Assembly (NCBI GenBank): GCA_963542845.1
Contig: CAUTZA010000009.1
Coordinates: forward strand, 1-60,530
DNA from: JABCPO02 sp963542845
Lineage (GTDB): Bacteria > Bacillota > Clostridia > TANB77 > CAG-508
Direction: 5' to 3'
DNA: 60,530 nt
Part shown: positions 49,283 to 58,649 of the stretch, piece after piece
Layout of the letters: each line of letters opens with the position of its first letter
Position numbering within the stretch: the stretch's first letter is position 1
Program-made: the position numbers and the translations under genes
Notes under the pieces: model-generated
Told to the model about the DNA's origin: nothing
Seen by the model: the letters and a program-made list of their open reading frames with translations, nothing else
The model's database searches: none

Positions 49283-49798
49283 ATGGAACGATTTTTATAT
49301 GACTTCAGTTTATTTAAATGGGCCTGGACCGGTCCTATATATTGGGGTAATTTTTTAACATTTGTAGGAGGATTCTTTTTATTATTACTCATAGGTTGGG
49401 CATTTGAAAAAGAAATTAATCCATTTAAGATAATTCTTTTTTCTATCTTAAACGTTTTAAGATATATTCTAAAATTATTTATGGTACAGATTATAAATAA
49501 TTTTAATATTAGGAACAAATTAGTATTTTTATTAGTACCATTATTACTAATTTCAAATCCCGATATAAAATTTTTATTTTTTTTCATTGTTAGTAATATA
49601 ATAATATGGCAAATATTATTATACTATGAAAAAGAATACTTTTATGAATATAGATATGGGAAAAAACTATATTTTATTTTATACTCTATAACATTATTTA
49701 CAATACTTTGGATAATAAAATACAATCTGTTTATAACAATAATCCCATATATTATTATAGCATTTCATATTATTCTTTGTTTCAAGCTTAAAAAATAG
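49283..49798 (+). CDS. Polytopic membrane protein of unknown function (171 aa)
   Basis: A plus-strand gene with a strong AGGAGG ribosome binding site. About five TM helices (GNFLTFVGGFFLLLLIGWA, KLVFLLVPLLLISNP, LFFFIVSNIIIWQILLYY and others) and short charged loops, including an aromatic N-terminus with WAWTGPIYWG. The ACC GGT there is in frame (Thr-Gly), not a shift site. One of the few plus-strand genes, ended by a shared terminator. Function unknown. Confidence 0.75.
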   Translation: MERFLYDFSLFKWAWTGPIYWGNFLTFVGGFFLLLLIGWAFEKEINPFKIILFSILNVLRYILKLFMVQIINNFNIRNKLVFLLVPLLLISNPDIKFLFFFIVSNIIIWQILLYYEKEYFYEYRYGKKLYFILYSITLFTILWIIKYNLFITIIPYIIIAFHIILCFKLKK

Positions 49799-49820
49799 CA
49801 CCTAGTTGGTGCTATTTTCT
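49792..49820. terminator. Convergent terminator
   Basis: AATAGCACC / GGTGCTATT stem with T/A runs on both sides, between the plus-strand membrane gene and nth. Confidence 0.85.
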
Positions 49821-49838
49821 TTCTTTAAATTTTTCTTT

Positions 49839-50480
49839 TTAATTATTCTTTATCTTAAAATAGTTACAATATTTTGTTATAGTACATCTTTCACATTCCG
49901 GTTTTCTTGCCTTGCATGTATATCTACCATGCCAAACACATAAGTGGTTTGCATCAAAATATTCATCTTTATCTATCTTTTTAAGTAAGTCTTGTTCTAT
50001 TTTTTCTGGAGATTCTTCTTTTGATATTCCAATCCTATTGCAAATTCTTTTAGCATGTGTATCTATTGCTACCCCTTGTGGATTATGAAATGCTTCTAAC
50101 ATTACTACATTTGCAGACTTTCTACCAATTCCTGGAAGCTTTACAAGTTCTTCCATCGTTTGTGGTATTTTCCCATTATATTTATCCATTACCATTTCAG
50201 CAAGTCCTTTAATATTTTTAGCTTTTGTCTTATATAATCCACATGATGCTATATATTTTTCTATTTCTTTTATCGTTAAAGTATTCATTTCTTTTGCAGT
50301 GGGTGCTGCTTTAAATAGTTCTTTTGTAACTATATTTACTCTTGCATCTGTACATTGTGCAGATAATAATACTGCTACTGCCATTTGAAAAGGATTAGAA
50401 AAATCCAGTGAGCATTCAGCTTCTGGATATGTTTCTTTCAATATTTTTATTATTTCTTTTACATCTTTTTTAGATTTCAT
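49839..50480 (-). CDS. nth: Endonuclease III
   Basis: 213 residues. The helix-hairpin-helix reads LPGIGRKSANVVM with the catalytic Lys, followed by VAIDTHAKRICNRIG with the catalytic Asp. A 4Fe-4S site C-x6-C-x2-C-x5-C closes the protein (CKARKPECERC, then C). It removes oxidised pyrimidines from DNA. Its ATG overlaps the rpmB stop (TAATG). Confidence 0.97.
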   Translation of the reverse strand: MKSKKDVKEIIKILKETYPEAECSLDFSNPFQMAVAVLLSAQCTDARVNIVTKELFKAAPTAKEMNTLTIKEIEKYIASCGLYKTKAKNIKGLAEMVMDKYNGKIPQTMEELVKLPGIGRKSANVVMLEAFHNPQGVAIDTHAKRICNRIGISKEESPEKIEQDLLKKIDKDEYFDANHLCVWHGRYTCKARKPECERCTITKYCNYFKIKNN

Positions 50481-50683
50481 TATAATATTCCTTTTTTCTT
50501 TAAAGTTCTTATATATGATGTACTTACATTTAATTTAATGAAATCTCCTCCAGTTGTTTCAAATCTTACTGTTTTTATATTTGGTTTAACTGTTCTTTTT
50601 GCTCTTTTACTTACTTGAGAACGATTTATACTTATTCTACGTCCCATTGTTGTACCTTTTCCTGTTAATTCACATCTAGCCAT
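50480..50683 (-). CDS. rpmB: 50S ribosomal protein L28
   Basis: 67 residues starting MARCELTGKGTTMGRRIS, with the typical KPNIKTVRFE. ATG at 50683 lies behind GGAGG; an upstream in-frame ATG at 50761 is not used. Arg codons here are CGT or AGA. No CGG+1 site. Confidence 0.95.
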   Translation of the reverse strand: MARCELTGKGTTMGRRISINRSQVSKRAKRTVKPNIKTVRFETTGGDFIKLNVSTSYIRTLKKKGIL

Positions 50684-50801
50684 TATGTGGTTCCTCCTTC
50701 CATCTAGTTTGTAATATGCTTTAATACGTAAAATTATAACACAATGATCTAATAAAATCAAATCTTGTATTTTAAATTTCTATATATTTAAATTCAAACT
50801 C

Positions 50802-51317
50802 TTATTTATCATACTTACTCTTATACACTATATTCTTCTTTTTACCCTTGTCATCAAATGTATAGAACTTACCATCTATTACTTGGTCTATAAACAGTAC
50901 TCCGTTTAAGTGATCTATTTCATGTTGTATTGCTTGTGCAAGTAGACCCTCTGCTTTTATTGTTTTCTTTTCTCCTGTTTTTGTCATGTATTCAGCTTCT
51001 GTATAATTATATCTTCTTACATTCCCAAATACATTTGGAAAACTTAAACATCCTTCACTTAATATTACTTCTTTTTCTAATTTAGTGATAGTTGGATTTA
51101 TCATTTCAAGTTTTTCCCCTTCTTCTCCAGTGTCTATTACTAAAACTCTCTTTAAAATACCTATTTGTGGTGCTGCAAGTCCTACTCCATTATATTTGTA
51201 CATTGTTTCGAACATATCTTCTACCATTTGTTTTAGATGTTCGTCAAATACTTCTACTCTTTTCGATTCTTTGTATAATATCATATCACCATCATATCTT
51301 AAATTTCTTATAGCCAT
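50802..51317 (-). CDS. def: Peptide deformylase
   Basis: 171 residues with all three motifs: GVGLAAPQIG, EGCLSFP and QHEIDHLNGVLFID. It removes formyl from the N-terminal Met of new proteins. Downstream of ldh; the two are one base apart, suggesting one transcript dnaG-ldh-def. No CGG+1 site. Confidence 0.97.
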   Translation of the reverse strand: MAIRNLRYDGDMILYKESKRVEVFDEHLKQMVEDMFETMYKYNGVGLAAPQIGILKRVLVIDTGEEGEKLEMINPTITKLEKEVILSEGCLSFPNVFGNVRRYNYTEAEYMTKTGEKKTIKAEGLLAQAIQHEIDHLNGVLFIDQVIDGKFYTFDDKGKKKNIVYKSKYDK

Positions 51318-51318
51318 A

Positions 51319-52248
51319 TTATATTCCTATTTCTTCTATTATTTTCTTAAGCGTATTTTTTGAATGTTTTAGTTTTTCAACTTCTTCTGTTGAAAGTGGT
51401 GGACATACATCTAGTATTGGTCCTCTTCTTCCTACGATATATGGTTTTGAATAATATACTTGTTCTTTGTCATCTAATGCTGATACTGTAAGTATTGAAT
51501 TTTCATCTCTTAGTATTGCAGCTGCTATTCTTTTTACTGATAATGCTATTGCATAATTTGTATATCCTTTTGCTTGAATAATTTCATATGCTGCATCTCT
51601 CACCTTGTGGTGTATTCTTTCTTCTAGTTCATGTGTTTCTATTTTTTCTCTTCTGCAATATTCTGATATACTCATATTTCCTATATGTGCACTTGACCAT
51701 ACTGGAAATTCTGTATCACCGTGTTCTCCTATTATGTATGCATGAACATTTCTTGCGTCAATATCAAATTCTTCTGATAGTGCATATCTTAATCTTGAGC
51801 TATCTAATACTGTTCCACTTCCTATTACTCTGTTTTTTGGAAATCCTGACAACTTATATGTTATATATGTCAGTATATCTACTGGATTTGCTACTACTAA
51901 TAATATTGCATTTGGTGATTTTGCTGCAATTGGTGGTATTAATTGTTTAAATATTTCTACATTTCTTTTAACAAGGTCTAATCTTGTTTCTCCTGTTTGT
52001 TGATTGGCTCCTGCTGTTATTATTACAAGATCGCTATCTTTTGTTGCATCTATATCTCCTTCTACTAGGTTTACTGGTTTAACAAATGCTGCTCCGTGTG
52101 CAAGATCTAATATTTCTCCTTTTGCTTTTTCCCTGTTTACATCTACTAAAACTATTTCAGATGCAAGTCCTGAATCCATTAATGCAAATACTGTTGCAGA
52201 TCCTACAAATCCTGCTCCTATTACTGATATTTTGTTTGTTTTTCTCAT
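51319..52248 (-). CDS. ldh: L-lactate dehydrogenase
   Basis: 309 residues. The NAD loop is GAGFVGSATVF, the catalytic loop GANQQTGETRLDLVKRN, then VANPVDILTY, and the active-site His in IGEHGDTEFPVWSSA, which is typical for LDH rather than malate dehydrogenase. It reduces pyruvate to lactate, consistent with fermentation. ATG at 52248 follows GAGAGGAA. No CGG+1 site. Confidence 0.95.
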   Translation of the reverse strand: MRKTNKISVIGAGFVGSATVFALMDSGLASEIVLVDVNREKAKGEILDLAHGAAFVKPVNLVEGDIDATKDSDLVIITAGANQQTGETRLDLVKRNVEIFKQLIPPIAAKSPNAILLVVANPVDILTYITYKLSGFPKNRVIGSGTVLDSSRLRYALSEEFDIDARNVHAYIIGEHGDTEFPVWSSAHIGNMSISEYCRREKIETHELEERIHHKVRDAAYEIIQAKGYTNYAIALSVKRIAAAILRDENSILTVSALDDKEQVYYSKPYIVGRRGPILDVCPPLSTEEVEKLKHSKNTLKKIIEEIGI

Positions 52249-52267
52249 GTTTATTCCTCTCTTTTCA

Positions 52268-54094
52268 TCATGTATTGTATAATTTTGAAATGATTTCTTT
52301 AAACTCATTTTCTAATGCTTTAATCATTTCCTTATTTTCTTCTGTTCTTTCCATCTCAACTAAGCTTTTTTCAATCATTTTCATTCTTTCTTCTAGTGTT
52401 CTTTTCTTAAAGTTTTCTAATACAAGCATAGGTTCTTTTTCTTCAATGTTCATATCTGACTTAAAAATTGTATCATCTCTTGAAAGTATTTCTGTTATTT
52501 TTCCTGCTATTTCTTCTTCTAATAGTAGTGTGTCAATAAGTTTAACTTCATCTAATTCTATATTCTGAATTATCATTTCTGCAGTCTTTCTGTTTATTCT
52601 ATCATATATTACTGATGAAGAAATATTGTTTTTAAAATACTCTCTAGCTTTTCTATTATATATTAACACTTTTAAGAGTATAAGTTCTTCTGTGTATTTT
52701 TTTAGATTTTCATTTTTTTCTTTATCATTTCCAAAGTCTTTTTCTGTTTCTTTTTTAACATTTTCTAAAAACGATTCTGCTGTTATTCCTGCTGTTTGTA
52801 TGTTTTTTTCTTTTTTGTCTATTTCTAAGTTTATAGCTTCTTCTGATATTGCATATTTTTTAGATATTTCTTTTATGTATATATCTCTTTCTGCAATATT
52901 TGATATGTTTAAAAGTAATTTTAATACTTCGTCCATGAACTTAATCTTTTCTGATATATTTTCAACGTCATATTTTTTAGAAATATTTTCTAGTTTAAAT
53001 TCAAAAAGCGATATACTTTTCTTGACTTGTTTTAGGAAGCTTTCTTTTCCATATTTTATAATATATTCATCTGGATCTTTTGCCCCTTCATATTTTACAA
53101 CTCTTACATCTGCTCCAAGTTTACTTAGTATATCAAGTCCTCTAATAGTTGCCTCTTCTCCTGCTGCATCACTATCATATGCTATTTTAACATTTTTTGT
53201 ATATCTTAGTATAAGTCTTGCTTGTTTTTCAGTAAGTGCTGTTCCCATTGATGCTACAACATTTCTTATATCTCTTTGATGTAATGATATTGCATCCATA
53301 TTTCCTTCTACTATTATCATTTCATCTCTAGAGTAGTTTTTAGCAATATCTATTCCGTATAGGTTGTTTCCTTTAGAATACACTATGTTTTCGTTTGTGT
53401 TTATATATTTTGCTACATCTAGATTATCATCTAGCTTTCTTCCTGTAAACCCTATCACTCTTCCTTTTACATCTTTTAGTGTAAACATCAAACGATTGAT
53501 AAATCTATCTACAACTACATTATTGTCCCTCTTATATGCAAGTCCTACAGCTATTATATCTTCTTCTTTAATCCCATTTGAAACCAAATATTTTACCAAT
53601 CCCATTTTGCTGTATCCAAGTTTAAAGTCAATAATCATCTGCTTATTCAATTTTCTTTTTTTTACATATTCTTGTGCAATCTTATTATTCCTATCGTTTA
53701 CATCAACAAGTGATTTCATAAAATATTTTGATGCCATTTCATTTATCTTATATGCCATTTCTTTTTTCTTTTCTTGTTTTGCATCAAAATATGTATCTTG
53801 CACTTTAGGTAATTCAATTCTTGCTTTTTCTGCAAGTATTTCCAGTGCTTCTTTAAATGATATATTTTCTACATTTTGTACAAACTGGATTACTGTTCCC
53901 CCTTTATGACATCCAAAACAGTGAAATACTTGTTTTGTTTCAGATACTGCAAAAGATGGTGTTTTTTCTCTATGGAATGGACAAAGTCCAAAATATGTTG
54001 TTCCTTTTCTTTTTAAAGTAACATACTGTGATATTACATCTACTATATTATTAGAATCTTTTATTCTTTCAATTAATTCATTAGAGTAATTCAT
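52268..54094 (-). CDS. dnaG: DNA primase
   Basis: 608 residues. The CHC2 zinc finger is CPFHREKTPSF with FHCFGCHKGG, then the RNA polymerase domain and Toprim motifs VEGNMDAISLHQ and AYDSDAAGEE, followed by the helicase-binding C-terminal part. Synthesises primers at the fork. The usual partner gene rpoD is not downstream, which is unusual for Firmicutes. No CGG+1 site despite many glycines. Confidence 0.96.
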   Translation of the reverse strand: MNYSNELIERIKDSNNIVDVISQYVTLKRKGTTYFGLCPFHREKTPSFAVSETKQVFHCFGCHKGGTVIQFVQNVENISFKEALEILAEKARIELPKVQDTYFDAKQEKKKEMAYKINEMASKYFMKSLVDVNDRNNKIAQEYVKKRKLNKQMIIDFKLGYSKMGLVKYLVSNGIKEEDIIAVGLAYKRDNNVVVDRFINRLMFTLKDVKGRVIGFTGRKLDDNLDVAKYINTNENIVYSKGNNLYGIDIAKNYSRDEMIIVEGNMDAISLHQRDIRNVVASMGTALTEKQARLILRYTKNVKIAYDSDAAGEEATIRGLDILSKLGADVRVVKYEGAKDPDEYIIKYGKESFLKQVKKSISLFEFKLENISKKYDVENISEKIKFMDEVLKLLLNISNIAERDIYIKEISKKYAISEEAINLEIDKKEKNIQTAGITAESFLENVKKETEKDFGNDKEKNENLKKYTEELILLKVLIYNRKAREYFKNNISSSVIYDRINRKTAEMIIQNIELDEVKLIDTLLLEEEIAGKITEILSRDDTIFKSDMNIEEKEPMLVLENFKKRTLEERMKMIEKSLVEMERTEENKEMIKALENEFKEIISKLYNT

Positions 54095-54115
54095 AAACCT
54101 TCCTTCTGCTTGTTA

Positions 54116-55828
54116 TTATTTACCTATACATGATATCACATTTTTTCTTTTTTTCATATCTTTTATTTTCCTGCTTATCCAGTTTATTGTGTTTTTTATC
54201 CCCATTACTCCAATTAGAATATATAATGGTACATATACAAAGATATATCTTGACCTTGCCTCAAATATTATTTCAAAAATATATAATCCAATTACTCCAA
54301 GTATTACTATTACTGCTTTTGTAGATTTACTGTCTGAATATGAAAACATATTAAAAACAAGTATTCCCATCCACAAACATTGAACAAATTGTGTATATAT
54401 CATATTATACTTACCATTTTCATAATATGTATTTTTCAAAAAATCACTTAGATTATTGTTTAACCCTTCAATTTCATATTTTTCCCTTATATATACAAAT
54501 GTTGCAACTCCTGAAAATGTTCCATCATTATAGTTTGTAAGTGTTTTTCTTGCTATTTGGTTTATTACGCCACCTATTCCCATTTCTCCTATTCTTCTTA
54601 AAAGCTCTTCAATATTTCCTTGTTGTCTTTCTTTTAGTGTTTTATACTTACCAGAGAAATTTTCATCTTTTATTGTAAAGACTCCTTTTGATTCTGTATT
54701 CCATCCAAGCATTGCATAATGTGTTATATTAAATCTTTTTTCTTTATCTACATCAATTCCCATACTCGCATTTGCGTTTCTTATATTTAAATATGTCATA
54801 CTTCCTGTAACTATTGCAATTATAGCTAGAATTCCAATATATATATGTTTATTTAATATTTGCTTTTTCTTTTCTTTATCTAAATTAACAATCTTCTTCC
54901 TTTTTTTTACTATATCTACTATTTTGCCTAACCCCCTTATAGTTACTATAATAATATATGATATAGTAACTATTATAATCTGTGGTTTTATATAGTATGA
55001 TAATATTGTTAAGTTTGTTAAAATAATTATTAATATTCCCCTTATAATCCTTTTTTTAGTTACAATTTTTTCCCTACTTTCACCTTTTTTTCTATTTTCT
55101 ATATCCTTTTTTGTTAATATTCTTGTATTTTCTATTTTAAAGATTATATATGTTAAAAGTAGACTTAAAAACATTCCGAATTCCATCTGTATATGTAAGT
55201 ACAATATGTGGTGAAAGTCCTACAAGTAGGATATATATTATCCATGTACATACACTATATACTTTATATCTTCCTTTAAAATGCATATCTGCTATCTTGT
55301 ATATTAAAAGTCCTCCTAAAGAAAATACTATGCTTTGTATAAACAGTAGGACGAAATATCCGTTTTGTACCCCTATACTTATACTAAACTTATATACATT
55401 TAGAAATATATATGTTATATACAAATTATTTGCATATCTTGAGTAATAACCATGCATTATTTTATCTGTATTATTGCTTAAGATATTTTCTATATTTTTA
55501 AGAATAATATCTATATCCCAACCTGGCCTATATGAATAATGTATACTTATATAATATAGTATTGGGATTAATAGTATTGTAATACACACTATTATAATAT
55601 CAATATTCTTTGTATTTTTTATCCTACATATTTTTTGTAAGATTAAATATATTATTCCGAGTTATTGTAAGTAGCACTAATATTCCGTATTAGTGCGTAT
55701 TCTATATTACCAAGAGGCATCTTCTTTTTTGTGGCATATTCTACCATTTTTGACAAAAATAGTACAGTAAGTATAAGAATATAGCTTGCACAATATACTG
55801 CCCCTATTAGCCTATTTAATACCTTCAT
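54116..55828 (-). CDS. GT-C-like multi-TM glycosyltransferase, three CGG+1 sites
   Basis: Read with three skips the protein has 569 residues and about ten TM helices. SYRPGWDIDIILKN and YSRYANNLYITYIF are in the positions of the acidic and aromatic loop motifs of PMT-type glycosyltransferases. Sites: 55685-55687 (ATA C GGA, restoring YALIGILVLL), 55657-55659 (ACT C GGA, 28 bases on, restoring TITGIIYLIL) and 55176-55178 (ATT C GGA, restoring TDGIGMFLSLLL). All lie in or beside TM helices. ATG at 55828 overlaps plsC by 17 bases. Likely adds a sugar to a surface polymer; donor and acceptor unknown. Confidence 0.8.
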
Positions 55829-56481
55829 ATATATTATTTTCTACCAATCCTATAATTTCTTTTTTTAATAACTCATTAACATATTTTTCTGATTTCTCTT
55901 TTTCTTTAGTTTCTAGAAATTTCCCCTTATATATATCCGAAACATTCATCTTTTCTCCTATTGATATAATAACCTTTTTTCTTATCCCTTTTTCTTCATA
56001 GGTAAGTCCTACTGGTATTATAGGTACTTCTTTTTTTATACCTATAAGGACACTTCCTGTTTTTAACTCTCCTGTTTTCAAAAGTCCTTTTCTTGTCCCT
56101 TCTGGAAATATTCCGAAGAATTCCGCCTTCGTTTAAAACCTCATACGCTTTTCTTATACCTGTAGAATCTCTTCCGTCTCTTTTAAGTGGTATTAGATCA
56201 AACAAGTATTTTAATATCCCACCTATCAAAAACATTTTAACATTCTCTTCTTTTGTCATATATATAATATCTTGGTCAAGAAGAAAGGCCCTTAAAAATA
56301 TAACATCAAGGGCTGAGATGTGATTTGGTGCTATTATATATGGCTTTTCTAATTTCAAATTTTCTCTTCCTTTTACTTTAACATTAAAAAAAATCGAAAA
56401 TAATATTCTGATTATAATAAGGAGAATATATTTTATAATTTGTTTAAACATATTTGAAACTTTTTTTAATCCTTTTCTCAT
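55812..56481 (-). CDS. plsC: 1-acyl-sn-glycerol-3-phosphate acyltransferase, one CGG+1 site
   Basis: Read with one skip it is 222 residues. One N-terminal TM helix, then the catalytic H-x4-D in APNHISALD and the glycerolphosphate-binding FPEGTR. The CGG+1 site 56113-56115 (CTT C GGA) lies just before it, restoring NEGGILGIFPEGTR; the neighbouring GGC GGA is in frame and needs no shift. The enzyme makes phosphatidic acid. The 3' end overlaps the GT-C-like gene. Confidence 0.92.
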
Positions 56482-56496
56482 ATAATCATATTCTCC

Positions 56497-57084
56497 CTAT
56501 TTTTCTAATTTCACCTTATTATTTTCTATTAAGTATAATATTTCATACCAACTATTTACTCTTCTATGGTTTGTTATTTCCTTATTATATATACAATCAA
56601 AAACTATTATATCACAATCATTTTCAAGTTTTTTAATATTTTCTGCATAGTCTTCTATCATCAAATCTATATTATATTCTTGTATTATTTTTTTCTTATC
56701 TTTTTCAAAAAATAATTCATCATAATATATTTCATTTTCTTTAAGCCATTCTTTTGTCATATCTTTTAAATAACTATATATGTCTTTTTCAGAAATCCCT
56801 CTTGCTGTTATTATATATATATTATGTCCTTGTTCTTTTAATTTTTTTATGATCTCTGCTGCATATATTCTTATTGGTGCATTTTTATAATATTCAATCA
56901 TATATTGGTCCCAAAACTCGTGTTCGTCATGTCTATCCCAACCATAGATTTCATATGTCTCATATCTTTCCTTGTTTATATTTTCTAAACTTCTTCCTTT
57001 TTCATAAAGTAATTTTGCTCCACATTCAAAAACATATGGTTCTATATCTGCTATTACTCCGTCTATATCTATCCCTATATTCAT
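56497..57084 (-). CDS. 5'-nucleotidase-like HAD phosphatase
   Basis: 195 residues. Motif I is GIDIDGVIADI, motif II region YIITARG, and motif IV LMIEDYAENIKKL. The pattern and size match the NT5C/YqfW-type nucleotidases, so it may dephosphorylate a deoxynucleotide. It lies 15 bases upstream of plsC and 30 downstream of the Cof-type HAD gene, as one operon. No CGG+1 site. Confidence 0.85.
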   Translation of the reverse strand: MNIGIDIDGVIADIEPYVFECGAKLLYEKGRSLENINKERYETYEIYGWDRHDEHEFWDQYMIEYYKNAPIRIYAAEIIKKLKEQGHNIYIITARGISEKDIYSYLKDMTKEWLKENEIYYDELFFEKDKKKIIQEYNIDLMIEDYAENIKKLENDCDIIVFDCIYNKEITNHRRVNSWYEILYLIENNKVKLEK

Positions 57085-57114
57085 TTTTTCCCTAACCTTT
57101 AAATTTACTAATTT

Positions 57115-57994
57115 CTAATCTATACCACAGAACTTTTCTATTGCATATGCAACTCCATCTTCTTCATTTGATTTTGTCACATAATCTCCCTTTATTTTAA
57201 TATCATCCCATGCATTATCCATAACAACTCCAAGACCTGCCTCTTCGATCATTTTAACATCATTTACATTATCCCCTATTGCCATTATTTCATCTTTTGA
57301 TATATTTAGCATATCTTTCAAAACTTCTATTGCTGTCCACTTATTAATGTTTTCTGCCGATATTTCTGTATAGTGGTATGCTATTTCTATATTATTTGTC
57401 CCATCCTTTATAACCTTTCTTGCCATAAATCCTGCATCTAACACCTCTATACCTTCTACTTTTCTAAGCTGCATCAAGATATTATTAAATACAATTTCTG
57501 ATCTATCACATACTGTTATTTTTAAAAAGTCTGTTATATTATTTCTAATAATATAATCCCTTATACTATCAACAATATTTATCGTTGTTCTTTTTTCTTT
57601 TTCTTTAAACGTATTTTCTTTATGATAGAAAAGCAAATTGTATTGAAGTTTTTCTGTAAGTATTTCTTCTTCTGTGTATATATTATAATATATAGAATTT
57701 GCCTCACAAATACTAATAATTTCAAACACCTTTTCTCTATCTAAAAAACCTTTCCATAAGGGCTTCTCTTCTTCTATATCATATAACATGCTTCCATTTC
57801 CACATATTACATATTTAGAAGTTCCGAAGCTCCTTTGAAAAAGTTATTGCAGACTTTAACGGTCTTCCTGTTGTTATTACTATTTGGATGTCTTTTTCTT
57901 TAGCCTTTTTAAAAGTTTCAATAGTTCTTGATGAAACATTTCCTTCTTTGTCTAAAAGTGTCCCATCAAGATCTATATTAACCATTCTTATCAT
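57115..57994 (-). CDS. Cof-type HAD phosphatase, one CGG+1 site
   Basis: Read with one skip it is 292 residues, typical for Cof proteins. Motif I NIDLDGTLLDKEG, motif II ITTGRP, a large type IIB cap, and motif IV AIGDNVNDVKMIEEAG. The CGG+1 site 57824-57826 (CTT C GGA) is at residue 56, restoring SKELGTSKYVICGNG, a conserved family glycine. Sugar phosphates or pyridoxal phosphate are typical substrates; the true one is unknown. ATG 57994 follows AGGGGAG. Confidence 0.9.
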
Positions 57995-58004
57995 ACATCT
58001 CCCC

Positions 58005-58532
58005 TTAAACTTCTGGTTCTACTATCCCAAAATTCTTTCCATCATTTAATTTGAATATAACATTTACCTTATTTGTTTCAATGTCTATAAACGTTAAGAA
58101 TAATTGTTTTTTTTGTGATGCTAATAATATTTTTGCATTTTCTCTATCCATTGGTCTTACTTCATATGTCTGATATTTAATAATTTCATTTTCTACATCA
58201 TTTTCATCTTCATTATCTTCCACATCAGCTTCAATTACTTTTTTCATTGCTTTTTCATTCATATCTTTTTCTTTAACTATTTGTCTTTCTAAGATATCTA
58301 CGACCTTATCTATCCCAGCATATAGGTCTTCATTTTCCGTAATTGCTCTAAATGTTTTCTTACCTACATTTACTGAAACTTGTACAATCTTATTCTTTCC
58401 TTCTTCTTTTAATTGTACTCCTGCCTTAACTGTATCATTAAAGTATTTTTCTAATCTTGAAAATCTTTTTTCAACATATTCCTTTATTGATTCTGTTGGT
58501 TTTAAGTCTTTTCCATTTACTTCTATTTCCAT
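58005..58532 (-). CDS. hpf: Ribosome hibernation promoting factor, long form
   Basis: 175 residues: an N-terminal S30AE domain (VNGKDLKPTESIKEYVEKRFSRLEKYF) linked by an acidic stretch to the C-terminal dimerisation domain (VRPMDRENAKILL, then TNKVNVIFKLNDG). Long HPF joins ribosomes into inactive 100S pairs. Ribosome binding site AAGGAGG. No CGG+1 site. Confidence 0.95.
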   Translation of the reverse strand: MEIEVNGKDLKPTESIKEYVEKRFSRLEKYFNDTVKAGVQLKEEGKNKIVQVSVNVGKKTFRAITENEDLYAGIDKVVDILERQIVKEKDMNEKAMKKVIEADVEDNEDENDVENEIIKYQTYEVRPMDRENAKILLASQKKQLFLTFIDIETNKVNVIFKLNDGKNFGIVEPEV

Positions 58533-58611
58533 AATATCCTCCTTATCTAATATACCTTAAATATATCATTACCAACTCAAGTTTTCAATATATATCATTC
58601 TTTCTAAAGCA

Positions 58612-58638
58612 TAAAAAATGAACCCTAAGGTTCATTTA
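58612..58638 (-). terminator. Terminator after the BspA-like gene
   Basis: AAATGAACC / GGTTCATTT stem with CUUAG-type loop and a U6 run on the minus strand. Confidence 0.85.
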
Positions 58639-58649
58639 ATTGTATATTA

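Noticed and set aside
50684..50761. Longer N-terminus for L28
   Set aside because: The downstream ATG gives the conserved MARCELTGK start and has a strong GGAGG upstream.
2883..57826. Sequencing or assembly errors as the cause of the repeated extra C
   Set aside because: All 36 extra bases are C directly before an in-phase GGN. Errors would also hit AGG, TGG and out-of-phase GG. Many intact CTT GGA pairs (for example in nusA, the MscS gene, the 551-residue protein and the aminotransferase) show that this motif is not generally miscalled. Raw reads were not available, so this remains to be confirmed.
2883..57826. Simple triplet reassignment of CGG to another amino acid
   Set aside because: A triplet reading leaves the downstream frame wrong; only a net +1 change restores it. 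A -2 shift would add a residue inside GSGK and GKGGSGKTT, which tolerate none.
2883..57826. Classical prfB-like programmed frameshifting with an upstream Shine-Dalgarno and a stop codon
   Set aside because: The sites contain no in-frame stop at the shift point, usually no Shine-Dalgarno-like stretch just upstream, and 14 of 36 preceding codons are not slip-friendly.
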